Both the position numbers and the translations under genes were made by a program. From assembly GCA_017619255.1 (NCBI GenBank), contig JAFZSS010000164.1, positions 1-6,704 of the forward strand: DNA of 6,704 nt, given 5' to 3'. Within the stretch, counting starts at the first letter, position 1; every line of letters begins with the position of its first letter. The notes beneath the pieces were generated by a model. That model was given only the letters and a program-made list of their open reading frames with translations. It did no database searches and was not told where the DNA came from. This DNA comes from Muribaculaceae bacterium. Lineage in GTDB: Bacteria; Bacteroidota; Bacteroidia; Bacteroidales; Muribaculaceae. Below are positions 4,480-6,704 of the stretch, one piece after another.

Positions 4480-6704
4480 TTATCTACCCTTGGCAATCTT
4501 CACGGTCGAAACGCCATGGTTGCCTTGTCCGCGCACGATATAGATGCCGCGGTCAAGGTGCGTCAGCGAGGCGGACCCGTTGCCCGTGGCTACCACTTGT
4601 CCATGGATGTTATAGACGGTGATAGTGCCGGGATAAGACACCTCGTTGCCGCTGATATCGAAGCGGGCCTGTGCATCGGCCATGTTCTCCACGACGGTGG
4701 CGATGACCTCGGTCACCTCGCTCGAGGTGATGGTGAAGTAATAGTCACGGTCGGCGACGATGTCATAGTCGGGCAGCTGAAGGCCGTTGTTCCAGTTGTT
4801 GAAGATCAGGTGGTAACTGCCGCCGTTGGTATCCAACAGGAAGACCTTGTAGTTGGTGTCGTTGACGATGGAATCACCCACACTGGCTTCACCGGGCCAT
4901 GCGCCGAAGAGTTCGCTGTCGCCCCACGCATACAGACCCAGGGCATCCCATCCCGTCAGGTCGTTGACAAAGATGTAGTGCTGGGAAGCGGGAATCGTGG
5001 GCAACTCGCCGGTGATGCTGAAGTCATCGATACCCAGTGCCATGGCACCCTGGGCAGCGTCGCCGCTGGCCACACTGATGTTCCAAGCCAGGTACATGTC
5101 ACAGCCACGGGAAATCTTGGCGGGGAGCACGGCGCTCACGGGAACGGTCTCACCAGGAACAATCTCATAACCTGCCGTCTCGCTGTCGGGAGCGAAATAG
5201 GTGTAGAAGTCATTGCCGGCGCTGGTCCAGTTGCGGCCGTCGATGGAGTAGTAGAGCTGCACGGCAAAGCCGGCACTGTTATTGCCCTTGCGGTACTTCT
5301 CGACATTGTAGGTCACATTCACATTCTCGATGTCCTTCGTGCCCGTGTTGAGCAGGTGGGCATACACATTGACACACCTCGTGCCATCGGCCACACCTGT
5401 CGAGATGCCGCCCAAGGCGCGGTCGTCACCAGCGTTGTCGCCAAAGTTCCAAGTGCCGTTCTTGGCGTTGGAGGCGAGGCTGACACCGCCGCTGTACATC
5501 GTGTGGTCATCGGCCTGGTCATAGCGTCCCACGGTGCGTGTACCAGTGAGGATACGGTCGATACGCCATGCCTCGGGCAAGGTCGCGGTGGCCTCGTCGC
5601 CCATCACATCAAACACCTCGTTGGCACTCAGGGTCGTCTCATTCAGTTCGATGGCGGGATAGGTCACCACCTCGGTCAGCGCGGTAGCCACCTTGACAGT
5701 GGCGTTCTGGGTAAAGGCGCCCGTCGTGGCGGTCACGGTATATTCGCCGTTGGTGCCGTTGCTGGTGAACACCATGTCGGCATCGATGTCACCACCGTCG
5801 CTAAGGGTCATCACCACAGGCTCGGGGGCCTCGACTTCCATGCCGAACTGATCGCGCACGGTCACCTTGTAATGTACCTGACCGGCAGTGTGGTCCACAT
5901 AGTTGGTGAAGCCGTTCAGGGCACGGCTGGCATAGCCGCGCATGTCGGCGGCATCATCTGCACTCAAGCCATCGGGAGCCCAAGTGATAGTCTGGGGATC
6001 CTCGCCGAAAATCAAGCCATACTCCATCGCAGCAGCCATATAGGTGGCCTTGAGCGTCGGGTGGCGGTCATCCAGGAACCAGGTGAGGGTGCCCTCGCTG
6101 CCTTCAAGGTCAAAGACATCCTGATAGGCCACGCCCACGGGGCACAGCGTCACGCCCAGGTCGAGCGCCACATCCTGGTAGTTCTTGACAAAGGTCGAGT
6201 TGAAGGCGGTGTAGTTCTCCCAGTCGCCGCTGTAGGCCCAGTTCACGGGCACGATGATGATGGCGTTGGGGTTGGGGCAATAGTCGCGGATGTAGTCCAC
6301 CCAGCGCTTCACATTGGCGCGGAAGGTCTCGATGTCGGTGCGGGGCAGCGAACTCTGCTCCTGCAGGATGATATGGCTCCAGGCCTCGCTGCGCACGAGC
6401 ATCTTGGCTCCGGGGTTGCCGTCCTCGGCCACGCCGTCGCCCTCATCCCAATGGGTCTTGAGCGACTTGCCCAGCAGGGTGTGCTTGGTCCAGTTGGCAT
6501 CCTTGCCCATCGCAGCGGCAATGCCGTTGAACACAGCATCCTGGTCATTATAATAGATGAGGCTGTTGTTCAGCGAGAGCACCTTCACCTGCTCGGGCAA
6601 CTCGGGTACGAGCACCACATCGGCCGGCTGCAGCGTCATCGTGGTCGGTGTCGAGGCAGCCAACACAAGGCTGTATTCGCCTGTCTCGAGGTTGAAGGTC
6701 ACAT
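4480..6704 (-). CDS. Secreted SGNH/DUF4886-like hydrolase with CBM26-like module and T9SS tail (5' partial)
   Basis: The stop is at 4480-4482, but the gene runs off the right edge: the frame is open through the last base, and the GTG at 6702 is most likely an internal Val. Residues count from that codon. Residues 1-35 look like the end of a preceding beta domain. Residues 38-233 resemble SGNH/DUF4886 hydrolases, with VLSLNNSLIYYND (S47, block I), LGKSLKTHW (77-85, block II Gly), IILQEQS (111-117) and DDRHP (211-215, catalytic Asp/His). Residues 275-340 form an Ig-like strand-rich segment, and about 380-567 a jelly-roll-like domain ending DDFSITGEL. Residues 575-660 (YAWGD, AWPGE, LIFNNWNNG) match the CBM26/SusE-type starch-binding pattern. 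The end, ITVYNIHGQVV...LDRGIYIVRG...KIAKGR (694-740), is a type IX secretion sorting tail. It is likely a surface or extracellular esterase-type enzyme acting on glycans; the substrate is not shown. Confidence 0.85.
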   Translation of the reverse strand, partial: VTFNLETGEYSLVLAASTPTTMTLQPADVVLVPELPEQVKVLSLNNSLIYYNDQDAVFNGIAAAMGKDANWTKHTLLGKSLKTHWDEGDGVAEDGNPGAKMLVRSEAWSHIILQEQSSLPRTDIETFRANVKRWVDYIRDYCPNPNAIIIVPVNWAYSGDWENYTAFNSTFVKNYQDVALDLGVTLCPVGVAYQDVFDLEGSEGTLTWFLDDRHPTLKATYMAAAMEYGLIFGEDPQTITWAPDGLSADDAADMRGYASRALNGFTNYVDHTAGQVHYKVTVRDQFGMEVEAPEPVVMTLSDGGDIDADMVFTSNGTNGEYTVTATTGAFTQNATVKVATALTEVVTYPAIELNETTLSANEVFDVMGDEATATLPEAWRIDRILTGTRTVGRYDQADDHTMYSGGVSLASNAKNGTWNFGDNAGDDRALGGISTGVADGTRCVNVYAHLLNTGTKDIENVNVTYNVEKYRKGNNSAGFAVQLYYSIDGRNWTSAGNDFYTYFAPDSETAGYEIVPGETVPVSAVLPAKISRGCDMYLAWNISVASGDAAQGAMALGIDDFSITGELPTIPASQHYIFVNDLTGWDALGLYAWGDSELFGAWPGEASVGDSIVNDTNYKVFLLDTNGGSYHLIFNNWNNGLQLPDYDIVADRDYYFTITSSEVTEVIATVVENMADAQARFDISGNEVSYPGTITVYNIHGQVVATGNGSASLTHLDRGIYIVRGQGNHGVSTVKIAKGR

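Noticed and set aside
6700..6704. GTG at 6702 or ATG at 6704 as the true start of the right-hand gene
   Set aside because: The ATG is in another frame and is followed at once by TGA. The GTG has no signal peptide after it, although the protein ends in a T9SS tail and must be exported, so the real start lies outside the window.

Overview
The window looks like a chromosomal stretch from a moderately GC-rich member of the Bacteroidales, with Prevotella or Muribaculaceae relatives the best guess. Two perfect Bacteroidota-type promoters (TTTG, 20-bp spacer, TAnnTTTG) support this. So do a secreted protein with a type IX secretion C-terminal tail, an A-rich leader without a Shine-Dalgarno sequence, and the protein families present. 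There are no RNA genes, insertion sequences, CRISPR arrays or phage genes.

From left to right there are four protein genes. Two minus-strand genes form a tight operon: a GH3-family (auxin-responsive-promoter-like) acyl-adenylate/amide-forming enzyme (3518 down to 2004), then, 18 nt later and behind a good ribosome binding site, a five-TM LtaS-type phosphotransferase of the alkaline phosphatase/sulfatase superfamily (1985 down to 27). A 258-bp divergent intergenic region follows and holds a promoter for each direction. Next is a plus-strand gene for a small exported protein of unknown function (3777-4382), with two LSxxQ-like motifs and a basic KSQPG-repeat tail. A perfect 15-bp stem-loop separates it from a convergent minus-strand gene. 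That gene runs off the right edge and encodes a multidomain secreted protein: SGNH/DUF4886-like hydrolase, beta-sandwich domains, a CBM26/SusE-like starch-binding-type module, and a T9SS sorting tail.

The GH3-like and LtaS-like genes are very probably co-transcribed. They could act together on an envelope substrate, but the sequence does not show the substrate. The right-hand secreted protein fits a surface or extracellular role in breaking down glycans or glycan esters. I see no clearly new multi-gene system. The points most worth following up are the apparently leaderless start of the GH3/LtaS operon, the pairing of those two enzymes, the altered SGNH block I together with a starch-binding-type module and T9SS tail, and the possible operator in the divergent region.
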